Source: Sclerodactyla briareus
Taxonomy: Eukaryota; Echinodermata; Holothuroidea; Dendrochirotida; Sclerodactylidae
Direction of reading: 5' to 3'
DNA: 64,000 nt
Assembly: GCA_026419785.1 (NCBI GenBank)
Contig: JAODTK010001221.1
Span: 496,001-560,000 of the forward strand
Numbering within the stretch: the stretch's first letter is position 1; each line of letters starts with the position of its first letter. The notes under the pieces were generated by a model. The model did no database searches, was not told the DNA's origin, and saw nothing but the letters and a program-made list of their open reading frames with translations. The position numbers and the translations under genes were made by a program. Positions 23,131 through 33,608 of this stretch are shown piece after piece.

Positions 23131-26100
23131 TTTTAATCTCTGGAATATAGGACCAGAAACAAAACTGTCAGGAACTGTCAACCTCATGAAAATACAAATG
23201 TCGAACGCTAACGCCTTTGTCCCCCTGTTGCCGAATTGCCGACAGACTCGGTCACTCGTCAATTACACGACAGGGACGATCCATCAAACATAGGTTTGCC
23301 GGACGGCATTCCTTGCCGACGCTGAGGCAATAGGCCATTAGATGAAGGAGCCAAAAGTCGAATAGCCGATAATATATATTTCATCACATAATTTGCAAAG
23401 CCAAACCTAAAAACATCAAAACAAATCAAATAGATTCCCAATTTCATAGCTCGCACTGACTAGATGTGTAGCCTAATTATTTCACATTGGCTACAGTGGT
23501 AATAAGGTAATAAGAATTTTTTGGAATAATTTGAACTTGAGAAATGCATCCTTTCCGGTATAACTTATTTTACTAACAAGTATTCTGTTCAGAGTTTCAA
23601 CTGACATGACCGTAGCTGGTCAGAGATGTAATGGGGCTCTACCATTCGCGCCAAACTAATGAGCATATTTGATGAAGCATGGGAAGTTAAACTTAATACA
23701 CTTTGAGGACACAAACGCATTTAGGCCTAGTGTTAACAATAGATATCTACGATCATCTGCTAAGCGCCAAGGAGCTTGCCAAAGTCACGATGGCGGCTTA
23801 TAGTTAGAAGATAACTTACATCTGTTTTATATTCGTTTGCCTCGATTTGTCATGGATACCGAAGCAAACACGTCCTGGAATTTGAGTTTGAAAGCGCTTA
23901 AAATCATGGCGAAAACTAATAAATATAATTGTTGTATCCAGTGAACCGTAGGGTCTACGCAAGTGAAACCTCCAGGCCCAAACATTGTTACCCTGCAAAC
24001 GGAAAATATGTTCAGGCTTTTTGGCCACGCATATAACTATTATTATTTACAAGGGTTGCCAAAAAAGTTGGGTGGGTGCTCAGCGGAATGAGTATGATAT
24101 ACATATTATAGATACATTGCACATACACACCGAGGTAAAATCAGGCTTGATGTTAACATTAGCATTTAACAATGATGTTACTCGAATGAATAAGAAAGCG
24201 TTATCACCAATTTACGGCCATTATATTGTATCCCCAAATTACGATATTTTATCATGTTTAATATATTCCAACTCTGCGTGTTGAACTGAGACTTTTGGAC
24301 ACGTTGGCTAGCAAAGCTCGCTTCGTTCTGGTGTGTTATTGGATTCACAGGTGGCTTCCACACCTTAGTACAAAAGTTTGCAGAGGATGCCACACCTTGT
24401 AAATAAGTTGGAGAGGTGCCCATAGGAGAAGGCGGTATTTAGGTACCATGTCCAAGTTCCAGGCAGCCACCAAGCAGCCAGCATTGTACCCTGTGGCAAT
24501 CCTCACTTACCAGTCAGTGCTAGAGAATCGAGAATGTTCAGGTCCTAAATTCGATAATTGGTCCACTCTTCCCCAACCTCCCTAGAGCCCTCTTATTAGA
24601 GAGTTCGGCCAACACGTAATGTAAACAAACATGGGCACCATTTGTAGCCAGTTGACTGTGTGGCGTACGTATGTACCGGACAGTGCGCGCAAACACATGT
24701 ATAGGCTAGTTTATGTGTGGAATCGCTACTATTTTTAGGTGTTGTTGGGGTAAAGAAGTCTGACGTTTCCTAATAATTTCATGATTTATTCACGGAAGAA
24801 GAGTTGTTTGGAAAAGGAAACGTTGTAGTTTCCCTTTTTGACCTGTTGAGGACGTCGATTGTAAAATGGCGATATCTGCGAAATATGAAATAGTGACAGT
24901 GATCCAGTCACATGGTCAGGCGGTGGATTAGTTCCACAACAGTCGAAATGGTGCTAGTTTCTTGAATATTTTTCCTATGACTTCCCCAAGAAAATGTATA
25001 GATACTAGTATGAGTGATCATGTCATCTTGGGATCGAGATGAATAGCATCAATACTAGTTCTGGAGCTGATCCGGCCTCTCATGGTTTGTCCGGTTGTTG
25101 AATGAAACCACTTGTAGTACGTTGATACGCTGGCTACCGTATACTTGTAACGTTAGCCTATAGCCATTGATGTATTCAGATCTGTTATTAGGCCTATGTG
25201 TAATAGTTTGGGTCGACTGCAAATATCACCTAGAAATGAAGTAAAACCACATAGAAGTGCCTGCGGTCCTGAGTTTGTAAATCTACATGGTCATTGTACA
25301 TTGGACAGAGCAAATCTCCACGATTGTTTGTCTGTTTATTGTGTGAAAAAAAAGGGTGGGGGGAGTTACCTTCACCTGAAATATGTAGTTTAAAGCGGAC
25401 AGGGACCAGTGACTGAGGTGATGATATTCGAGACACCTGTCACATTCATTTCACTCATGCGTCCTGTGTTAGGGCAGTCTGGTGAAAATTCAATTTCCAA
25501 GCTCTGCAAAGCCCATCTCTGACAATACCAGGCAGTTATCATTAGCAGGATATATCAGGGTAATGGGTGTTTGCTCTGGCCCATACTCCGTATGAAAGTG
25601 ATTGGGCATGTCGCTTATTATAATTAGAGACCTGTCCAAGAGCAAATATCAGAGCTTCATCTAGTCTCCAAGTTGGTTCGTGTTATACAGTAGGGTAACC
25701 CACTAGGCCTTATTGCGTACAGGTATCCGTTTATCTGTGTGATTATCATATGTATGTTTTTTTGTATTACAAGCCAATAGAAGAAAGAGGGCTGGTACTG
25801 GTAACACCCATTTCATATAACATTGACACTGACCCACACTCGACACTGGGGTTATTTAGGGTTGTTTTCTGTAATGGCTTGTGTCCACTCCTGTGATCCA
25901 CAGAGTCGTGTGAACACCCCTCTAGTATCTCCCTGTCCCGCTAACTCGGGGACAACATGTCGTGATAGCACCAGAGCCCTTTCTGTGGGCCACATAATTA
26001 TCTAAGAGGGGGAGTTGGCTAAGGAAAGGGAGCGCCTCCTAACCCCCTAGGAATTCTTCAATAATTAGAGGGTTTTTTCAAGAAATCTGAGCAAGTCCAC

Positions 26101-26513
26101 ATATTTGTCATCCCCACATTTCATCAATGAGAAGAACTTTTTGTGTGGGGGAGGGGGCACAACATGCCCTACTTTTCATACATTCCCTTCCTTATCTTGA
26201 CTTTGCCACTGCTTATTATTAACCTTATTTCAGGGAGTTGAGATAACTAAAGTGAGATAACATTACTAGTTCAAATCACTTTTGGTCTAAACATGCTGTT
26301 ACTAATTTCAAGACTCAATTCTTTTAAAGGCCAATGGTCCATGTAACAGATTTGCTTTGAACTAGTCACTGCGAAAAGAGGACATATCAAACCCCACACC
26401 CCAAATTTTGGAAGTTCTGAATGTTGCTTTGTTGAGATATTTTATTTACTCTTGAGAATTTTGAGAATCTATGACATACGGGGGAACGATGCAAAGGCTG
26501 CCATGGACCCTAA
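23131..26513. other. No gene recognised
   Basis: A further ACGTAATGTAAACAAACATGG word is near 24,615. The small open frames (23259-23456, 23816-24028, 23985-24284, 25196-25393) show no recognisable motif, and I see no intact repeat. Confidence 0.45.
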
Positions 26514-26726
26514 TGCTTCATTTTTGCATGATGATTACAGAAAGACAAATAGGATAATCCACTCAAAATAAATGAGATTATTCCTAAAAAAATTGAAACA
26601 AGTTTTGGAGTTCTTATAGTTTGTTTGGTACAAGATTTCAGACATATATGTTTTACAGTGACTTAGTGATAGAGGGGAGTCTGCGGCTCCCCCTGTGATG
26701 TCACAAGGCGTACCTTTCAAAAGCTG
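26514..26726. repeat. Dispersed repeat, copy 1 (GTGATGTCACAAGGC type)
   Basis: It begins GCTTCATTTTTGCATGATG, continues ATTACAGAAAGAC and ends CCCCCTGTGATGTCACAAGGC. The same beginning and end, in the same order and a similar distance apart, occur at 38418-38644. The 112-codon minus frame at 26535-26873 overlaps this repeat and is not taken as a gene. Confidence 0.65.
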
Positions 26727-26941
26727 ACACTCTCCATTGCTTCTCTCTACCAGTGATGGGGGGATGTGGATCTGTAAGGAAGTGGTACCACCGGCACTTA
26801 CTGTAAGCTGCGCTGGTTTTCTGTTTTGATAGGGAATCTGTGAAGGAGCTGTATACAGTGTACGTAGACACACCAGAGACTTAACAGAGCACTATATATA
26901 AGAACCCAGATATTACTATTAGGATTATGAATAAGAATGGA

Positions 26942-27226
26942 TTAACAAGTCAAAGAAGCCTGATCGGCTATAACATCTAATGGAGCAATATGATTAAGAA
27001 GGCATGGCGCCGAAAGCTCCCAATTTTCACGTAGCCCATAGGTCGATGATGCTCTATACCGATTTGCTATAACCACACCAACGGTGAGCACAAAACCATA
27101 ACATCCTAAAACAGGAAGACTTGACATTAACATGAGTCCAATAGCAGTGTCTTCAAGCTGCATCGTGTAATGGATGCAGCCCACCCCTTCCATGTGCATC
27201 AGCCAATGTGGGTGGATGTACATACC
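26942..27226 (-). CDS. Possible exon with one membrane segment, unrecognised
   Basis: A minus-strand frame of about 93 codons follows a pyrimidine-leaning stretch ending TCATTTCCAG (acceptor-like, just above 27,226). It includes a hydrophobic run of about 28 residues (from AIGLMLMSSLPVLG to VVIA, near residues 26-53) followed by NRYRASS, as expected of a transmembrane helix with positively charged residues after it. It then continues to a stop at 26942. I do not recognise the family. It could be a terminal exon of a minus-strand gene or a chance frame; the neighbouring sequence supplies no second exon. Confidence 0.3.
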   Translation of the reverse strand, partial: GMYIHPHWLMHMEGVGCIHYTMQLEDTAIGLMLMSSLPVLGCYGFVLTVGVVIANRYRASSTYGLRENWELSAPCLLNHIAPLDVIADQASLTC

Positions 27227-28193
27227 TGGAAATGATCATCACTGACAGCTACGGAAGAAGTTGCTGTGTTCATTCTGTGCTGGAAACCTACACCGGTTGA
27301 AGGAGCAAGACATCCCCAGGACTGGAAAGATGATACTAATAAGTTTTTAACAAGAGCTCTATCGGATTAGAGGGTGTTCAGTTCATGAACTATATCAATA
27401 TGCCGTTCTGAATAATATATACTTTATAGGCTCAATTTTGGGATATGTAATGTATCATCCTTCCAGTTTCGGTCCTTTTCATTTGTAGTTTGTGCCCGGG
27501 ACCTCCTGTTAACAAATAACAATGTGTCATAAGTTAACAGGAAAGCAGAAGCTTTATCCTTGGAGGCACACTACAGACAATGTTATTAGAATAAGAAATA
27601 TACTTACAAGTTACATCATGCTGTACCTGTTACAACTGTTGACTATACGGCCTATGAATATGAGACTTGTTTCCCACAATCCACTTGTTGGGCAGATTAT
27701 TCAAAAGTCAACTTCTAATGTGATTTGATATTTGGGAGAGGAGTTGATTAAAGCCAAATTTCTTAACAAAACCATGTAAGTTGCAGAACATCTGGAATCA
27801 AATCTCTCAAACCCCTGCCTGGTTTATTTGCTGCCTGAGGAATATGACAATCCATATATATGGCTTATCATGTTGGAAAATCCACGAACCTGTCCAGGAC
27901 TGCCCGGGCTGCTCATCCTCACACACATGTCACAGCAGTTTTATTTTCTCCTGAATACTCTGTGCCCCACAGGGGGGGGGGGGGTGCATATACACATATT
28001 TCTTCGTATCTAGACATACAAACAGGAGCACATATTTCCAGAAAGGTAATTGGGAAAAATGGTTATCAATTATTTTATTAATCGAATCGGAGGGCTTGGT
28101 GCACTTTGCTTTTTCCGGAGTTATTTACGGTATGACTCTGACATTGTAGCATGCCCATAATTTTGGGGCAATATGTTGTTGATACTGATAATA
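27227..28193. other. No gene recognised
   Basis: Unique-looking AT-rich sequence with a G run at about 27,972-27,983. Open frames are short and unrecognised. Confidence 0.45.
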
Positions 28194-28502
28194 TCAAAGC
28201 ACCTTGGGGAAGGTATTGAATGCTGCCTGAAATTGTTCCTGAGGCCCCCTCATAACTTCAGGCAAATTCAGATCATGTTTTTTCCCAATTTTTTTAACAA
28301 AACTAGACAGTGCTTCCCAATTCTTGGCACAGTCATTAGTCCATAAACAAAAATGGGGAATTTTTTTTGCACACTGGGCTATATTTTTTGTCCTCTTCAG
28401 TTTATCGTATTTGAAAAAAAAATACCTCGTAGGTTTTTGAAACATGAGTTGACTCCACAAGGTCATGCTTCTCTCAATAACATTTAGTGCAGCCAAGTTT
28501 AC
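28194..28502 (-). CDS. Unrecognised open frame, possible exon
   Basis: A minus-strand frame of about 100 codons, rich in Lys, Phe and Trp, with a Cys/Trp patch (HFCLWTNDCAKNW, near residues 48-60). It is preceded by CTAGCCTCAATTAG, a weak acceptor. The track-style start is a TTG, so no genuine start codon is implied. It could be a host exon or a transposon remnant; no family is recognised. Confidence 0.2.
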   Translation of the reverse strand, partial: VNLAALNVIERSMTLWSQLMFQKPTRYFFFKYDKLKRTKNIAQCAKKIPHFCLWTNDCAKNWEALSSFVKKIGKKHDLNLPEVMRGPQEQFQAAFNTFPKVL

Positions 28503-29275
28503 CTAATTGAGGCTAGAATCGCCAACCCTACCGCCGCGACTTTTCCCTGTATGTTGCAACTGACTCTACGTCGCTGCTGCATACTCACCAAAACTGTTCT
28601 GCCCATTGTTATTGTTTACAGTACCACAGATAGACCCTATTACTATAGCAGTGAAATTAGGAATCCAAATTAGAAACCCCATTGAGGTTTATTGCAAAAG
28701 GTCACAGGTTCTACCGATTTTGCAGGAGCCAATATTTTTTACTAAATACATTACTATGTGAAAATTAGCCTAACTGTCACTGTCAGTCAATGCTGTGTAG
28801 GCTTAAGGTTAAGCCTGGGCCTATTCGATGTCTGTACGATTTGGCTTCACTCACACGCTGAATGAATTTGGCCAGGGCTGGAAATAAACAAAAAGTCTAA
28901 TTAAATCAGACACGCCCAGTTTCAATGTATGAACTCTCATACATAATACACTGTGGAGTAGCCTAACGATAGTGTAATACTGTATGCACGAATAACATTA
29001 GGCTACTGTGTCCACCCGCTTGGCCATCAACTGCAGTGCAGCCCGAGTATGCCGATATTTCTTACTTTCTGTGCATATGCTCAGACACTGCGGTGTCTAA
29101 AACGTTTCCCAACGCTGTAAATCTGTGGTCTTCGTTAAACGATATCATCTCAAAAATGTTGATAAATATGGCCGTGAATGCTCCATTAGTCAGAGACCTC
29201 CGGTAAATAGCCGCTGTACTGGCCTGGCCATCAAGTGGAACTATTTTGGTGTTCAAAATTGGTGTGTCACCCCTT
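28503..29275. other. No gene recognised
   Basis: Sequence upstream of the J-domain exon. The earlier exon of that gene (the start of the J domain) was looked for here and not found. Confidence 0.45.
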
Positions 29276-29304
29276 AGCCAATCAGGACGTTTACCCCATT
29301 GGCT
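29276..29304. promoter_or_regulatory. Facing pair of CCAAT boxes
   Basis: AGCCAATCAG at 29276-29285 and its inverse CCATTGGCT at 29296-29304 lie 10 bp apart, about 320 bp upstream of the J-domain exon. CCAAT boxes are bound by NF-Y in animal promoters. The downstream exon begins with a splice acceptor, so this would have to serve another start site or be incidental. Confidence 0.3.
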
Positions 29305-29627
29305 GAACTCTCTAAATAGACGGCTCTGCCTCCCTAAATACACAGCGCCCTCCCTATTCAGCCTGGTAGTCCTGTTTCTGTTCTGGCCAAAACCCCCTCA
29401 TTCTATCCCCATTATTAGCTAGCGCGGACATGTGTAACCAAGTTTCAGATTAATCGAATGAAGTGTTGAAGAGTTATTGAACTAATGCCTGAAGTTTCTG
29501 TGGCGGTGGCTGAGATAGCGTCGGAGGCGGACACAGCCCCAGAACCCATAATATCCCATTGTCCATGAACACTGACAGTGTTCTTGGGATATAATGAATG
29601 AATGATTTCAACCTTTCTCCTCCTCAG

Positions 29628-29719
29628 GTGCCACACATGAGCAGATCCGTTCGGCCTACAAGAAGTTGGCCCTGCAATGGCACCCTGATAAACACAGTAA
29701 TTCTGAGGCAGCGACAAAG
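29628..29719 (+). CDS. J-domain (DnaJ/Hsp40) internal exon
   Basis: A 92-bp exon lies between a pyrimidine tract ending CTCCTCCTCAG (acceptor at 29627) and a donor AAG|GTATGC at 29720. After two bases completing a split codon it encodes 30 residues including QIRSAYKKLALQWHPDKH and then SNSEAATK. This is helix II of a J domain with its invariant HPD loop and the start of helix III. J domains recruit Hsp70 and stimulate its ATPase through HPD. Helix I would be in an upstream exon that I could not find within the window; the rest of helix III is probably the exon near 32,161. The splice sites and open frame suggest a functional host gene, not a retrocopy. The subfamily (DNAJA, B or C) cannot be assigned from one exon. 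The intron directly after it contains a LINE remnant and a MITE. Confidence 0.88.
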
Positions 29720-29730
29720 GTATGCAGATC

Positions 29731-29777
29731 TGTGGCTATTTCTGTTCAAGGTCCGTGGCTATTTTTGTTCAAGGTCC
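29731..29777. repeat. Two-copy 23-24 bp tandem duplication
   Basis: TGTGGCTATTTCTGTTCAAGG at 29731 is followed by GTGGCTATTTTTGTTCAAGG at 29755, just inside the intron after the J-domain exon. Confidence 0.85.
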
Positions 29778-29936
29778 GTGGAAGTGTGGCACATGACTTT
29801 GAAGATTATGATTCTGATTAGTATCATATAAAAATCGTACCCGCAAAACAATTTCAGTTAAAGCTAGTGAAAACAAGTCTATCTGTAAACTTTTGCCTTT
29901 TGGGCCACAAAATGTTCATGCTTTGAATCTCGACCA

Positions 29937-30590
29937 GACTTGGAGAAAGCTTTCGACAGCATTCCACGGGAGGTAATTTGGTGGGCATCGCACAGATTAG
30001 GGGTGGAAGAATGACTGGTTTCAGTTGTGCAGTCAATGCATGTCAATGTAAAAAATTGTATCAGAGTTGACAGCCCTTTTAGTGCTGAACCCCTTACTGT
30101 TCATTATGGTTTTCAAATCTTTGTCAAGTGAGTTTAGAAGTAGAACGGGCTGCCCTCGGGAATTGCTGTACACAGATGATCTTGTTTTGATTGCTGAGAG
30201 TATGGGGGAGTTAGTCGAGAAATTTAAGATTTGGAAGGATGGCATCGAGTGTTAGGCCTTTCAATAAGGTTAACGTGAAGAAGACCAAAGTTATGGTCTG
30301 TAGTTGTGACAAGTGTCCCTGCTATTAGCTCCGGAAATTGCCCCTGCTCCGTTTGTAAAAAGGAGTTGGTAGTAAATTCTATCTATTGCAGTTCCTGCAG
30401 ACACTACGTTCACAAGAGGTGCAGCGGTTGTTAGAGGTAGTTTGAGTTCTGTTTTAAATTTCAAGTGTAAATACTGTAGAGGGGAAGGTATTAGATTCTC
30501 TCCTGAACAGCCAGAGGTCTGTTCTACTAAAATTGGTGGCATTCCCTCTGGAGTTAGTGGAAGAGAGTTTGCCATCAGAGTGCTCCCGTC
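29937..30590 (+). mobile_element. LINE (non-LTR retrotransposon) RT fragment
   Basis: Conceptual translation in shifting frames shows DLEKAFDSIPREVIWW (29937 on), a VLNPLLFIMVF segment and the catalytic box LLYTDDLVLIAES with the two Asp codons at 30175-30180 (the family usually has YADD). Next come a VKKTKVMVC stretch, a Cys-rich motif CSVCKKELVVNSIYCSSC followed by VHKRCSG (30345-30431), and a diverged PLELVEES segment near 30550. The order matches the C-terminal half of a non-LTR reverse transcriptase with a terminal zinc-binding domain. The endonuclease and most of the RT fingers are missing and there are at least three frame changes and stops (for example TGA after GVEE near 30,012 and TAG at 30432), so it is dead and 5'-truncated. 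The exact clade is not resolved. Confidence 0.85.
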
Positions 30591-30624
30591 TAGATACCGT
30601 CCGTACCTGGTTGTCTTGTGCTTC

Positions 30625-30915
30625 CAAGGGCCCACTTTGGCCCCTTGGGGCCTTTTATATGAAATACTGCAAAAATCTTCTATTACGAATTTTGTTGCAC
30701 AGTGCTGATGTTCGCTCATAAGGATGGCCTAATGGCCATAACTTTGACTTCAGCATGTCCAGGGATTTAGGACCCATGGTCTGGTGTGGGTCCTGGACCC
30801 ATCATGTGGAAATTATGCAGAATGCTTCTCTCACAAATTTTGGTGCACAGTGCTGACATTCATACATAATGATGTCTAACAGCCGTACTTTCGGGTTGTT
30901 CACTAAATCTGTGTT
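30625..30915. repeat. Two diverged copies of a ~149-bp unit
   Basis: ATACTGCAAAAATCTTC then TTGCACAGTGCTGATGTTC then AGGATGGCCTAATGGCC in the first copy align with ATTATGCAGAATGCTTC, GTGCACAGTGCTGACATTC and ATGATGTCTAACAGCC in the second. The GCACAGTGCTGA anchor is at about 30696 and 30845. It starts shortly after the LINE fragment and could be the edge of a larger array removed by decay. Confidence 0.7.
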
Positions 30916-31022
30916 AGGCTAGGGTTCCATAGCTGCAGATGTGGTGTGTGGTATGAATGTGACAGTTATAACTTTGCAAAGGAGGTTGATATTTGGGAAG
31001 GAATCAAACTATATATATGATA

Positions 31023-31327
31023 CAGGGTTCCCGCGGTCAATGGACGGTCATGGAAAAACCTGGAAAAGCCATGGAATTTCATCAGTAAAAATCCAGGCCT
31101 GGATAAGATTTTAAATTCAATGAAAAGTGTGAGTCATGGAAATAAGTCTGGAAATTTTCATAAGTCATGGCACTTTCTGGCAGTTGTTGTGATGTTTGCT
31201 TTGGCTCTTCTTTGGATACATTTCAGTTTGATAATTCTGTTGCGAGATGTCATAGAGGTCATGGAAATCCTTTATTTGGTCATGGAAAAGTCATGGAAAT
31301 TATTGCACGGAATCTGCAGGAACCCTG
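31023..31327. mobile_element. hAT-like MITE, CAGGGTTCC ends
   Basis: A 305-bp element begins CAGGGTTCCCGCGG and ends CTGCAGGAACCCTG, so its termini are inverted. The interior repeats GTCATGGAAAA/GTCATGGAAATT words in both halves, typical of a widespread family of small CAGGGTTCC elements in animal genomes. It has no coding capacity of its own; the plus frame at 31120-31497 runs through it and is not a gene. The flanking octamers ATATGATA and ATGGTATA agree at only 5 of 8 positions, so the hAT-type 8-bp target duplication is decayed or misread. Confidence 0.85.
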
Positions 31328-32160
31328 ATGGTATAATGTCGAAGGGCCATAATATCAAGCAACTCCTCAATAAGGACGTTAAATTGCTTTATGGGGAGAT
31401 ATTCCATCTAGAATCAATTTGCCGTGATGCAGCAATAATGCCTGCACCTGTCTCAGGATCATTTTGCCTACTGATTGTTTGTTCCGTTTTATTTTGATGA
31501 TTTCTTGTTGTTATGGAACTTGTCTCTACCTCTTCAAACCAATTGCAGCTCATTATGTTCATAAGTTTCATGTTGTACTTGCATAAATCTGTCATTTATG
31601 GTGTTTATCCCGTACAACATCCTATCTAATCTATGGAATCCCAGCCCCTTTCTTCCCGTTTGGCTAGCAACAACGGGCAATTCCATGGAAATGCTGTCAC
31701 ACTTTGAAAGCTATGTTTTCATGCTATTTTAACGCTATATTAACATCATAATTATCAAGCATGTGGGAAGTTTTACTTTGACTCTTGATACATTCCAATG
31801 ATTACATTATGGTAGCCAAACCCCCAGACCAAATTTCAGCTCAACCTGCTTAAAGTACAGATATCACAAATTCCCCCTGTACCTCAATGAGAAAGGAGGG
31901 GGGAAGGGGGACGGGAAATGTGGAATCTCCTGAAATGAATGGTCGAAATGGAACACATCCCTCTGAAATTCCTGTGACAAACGAAGTATTAATCTCCATC
32001 ATTTCTATGGAAATACCTAGTTCAGTCTTTAGTTATCACGTCGTAAAATGGCAGCATTTTAATACTGTGTACGAGCTTATGTATGGGCAACCTCTGCACC
32101 ATCAATGACAGTGTAACATGTTTGTCACTCATGTAATTTATTCTTTCACTGCTTCCTCCG
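31328..32160. other. Intron-like sequence, no gene recognised
   Basis: AT-rich unique sequence between the MITE and the probable next J-domain exon. No recognised features. Confidence 0.4.
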
Positions 32161-32220
32161 AATTCCAGGAAAGTTCCCATCTGCTACAAGCGCCTCACCA
32201 CTGGAGGACGAGATGCGAAA
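32161..32220 (+). CDS. Probable second J-domain exon (damaged reading)
   Basis: AATTCCAGGAAAGTTCCC followed by TGCTACAAGCGCCTCACCAC reads F-Q-E then, one base out of frame, V-P-I-C-Y-K-R-L-T-T. J domains continue after HPDKH..EAATK with a helix of the type K-F-Q-E-[VI]-x-x-A-Y-K-x-L, which is what this gives if single-base read errors are allowed. It lies about 2.4 kb downstream of, and on the same strand as, the clear J-domain exon and follows a pyrimidine-rich CTGCTTCCTCC stretch, although no clean AG sits at the expected boundary. Exon ends are therefore approximate. It may instead be coincidence. Confidence 0.4.
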
Positions 32221-33608
32221 TAGAGTTTGACTTTGTACGTAGCAGAGCATTTTTTTTTTTTGTCGTAGCTTTGGCTTTGAGGGCTGCGCGTGCACTGAAT
32301 TGCAAACTTTCAACCTTAGAGGGTATTACCTGGAGGATTGCAAGCCGCTACTTTTATCAGAAGGGTGGAATTTGTGGCATAAAATTCTTTTCAACCAGCT
32401 GTATTAAAGCCTGTCATAGATCATTAATTAAAGTAACGCAGATACCGAAAACGTGAACTAAAGTTGAACAATATCACCGAGAGTCTGTTGGCATAAATCA
32501 CACTATAGAGAATTATAGATTTCTCTGCCTATTTGCCAAACATGAACTTTGAAATCTCAAGCAATGGAACACTTATTAATTTCTAGAAATATAACCAATT
32601 CTCAGGCCTACCAGAAAATCATTCTACATGTTCTAATGCTAATAAGTGAACGTCAAGCCAAATATTGTTACTTTTTCAAAGAGGGGGCGATTATTTGAGG
32701 GTAATTTTCTAAGGTAAAAATACAATTTTGCGGTATAGGCTTCCAAAATTTCCCATACTACGCTGTGTTAGGCTACTTCCTAAATACTATACATTTGTGT
32801 ACATCCTGTTCAAGGACTAATTTTTCATTGTTACTTGGTGAAATATGCTTCCTACCCATCATTGGAATGTCCCAAAAGGGGGGGGGGGGGCTTCTATTAC
32901 AGGGGGCTTCTATTTTTATGGATTATACGGTATTTCAATTCCCAAACTTAGGCCGTCAGATATTTTCAAACATATGTGTTGTTTGATGGTACTCAAGTCT
33001 GCAGCCGCGCTGCTAATTTTGTGCAGTTTATCTCAGTTATTCAACCTTCCGGTATTTTATAAAGTTGTTTGGTGCCTCTTCTGAATATCAATAGATAAAA
33101 CACCAAAATATTCCAGTGAGTTAATGGGCCATGATGGAATATCTTCTATTCAGTTGCTTAAAGGGCAACTGCAGGCTTGGATACAACAGAGGTTATATTG
33201 TGGAGAATGGAAAAAATATATAGGTCCAAACCCCATTTCAAACGATGTTCCTATGGTGAGTTATTGGCCTTCAAAGTTTGGGTCATTTAGCGGACGAATT
33301 GGGGAGAATCCCAATTGCGCAATCACGCATGACGTCACACATTAACAACACAGGAAATTATGTTATGTATTTGATTGTTTAATTTTGTTGAATAAGTCAA
33401 CGCTTAGCAGAAGTTCTGTTGTCTTTCTCTCACCAACGTAACCATCAACACCTACCAACCCACTACAGCAATTCCTCTCCCATATAATAGTTTTCGAAGT
33501 GAAATTACTGTTTGAATTTCAATAGGAAACAAAGAATATTTGCAGAGTTGTGCAGGTATGACATCACAATTTTTTTGGTGTAAGCCAATTGAGAACATCA
33601 ATCATTAC
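32221..33608. other. No gene recognised; repeat-like scraps
   Basis: It contains a T run near 32,252-32,262, a G run near 32,879-32,890 followed by a CTTCTATTACAGGGGGCTTC phrase that looks like the edge of a dispersed repeat, and a short inverted CAGTTGC..GCAACTG at about 33151-33171. No exon is supported. Confidence 0.4.

Noticed and set aside
26535-26873. Minus-strand 112-codon frame
   Set aside because: Half of it overlaps a dispersed repeat also present at 38.4 kb and it has no recognised motif.
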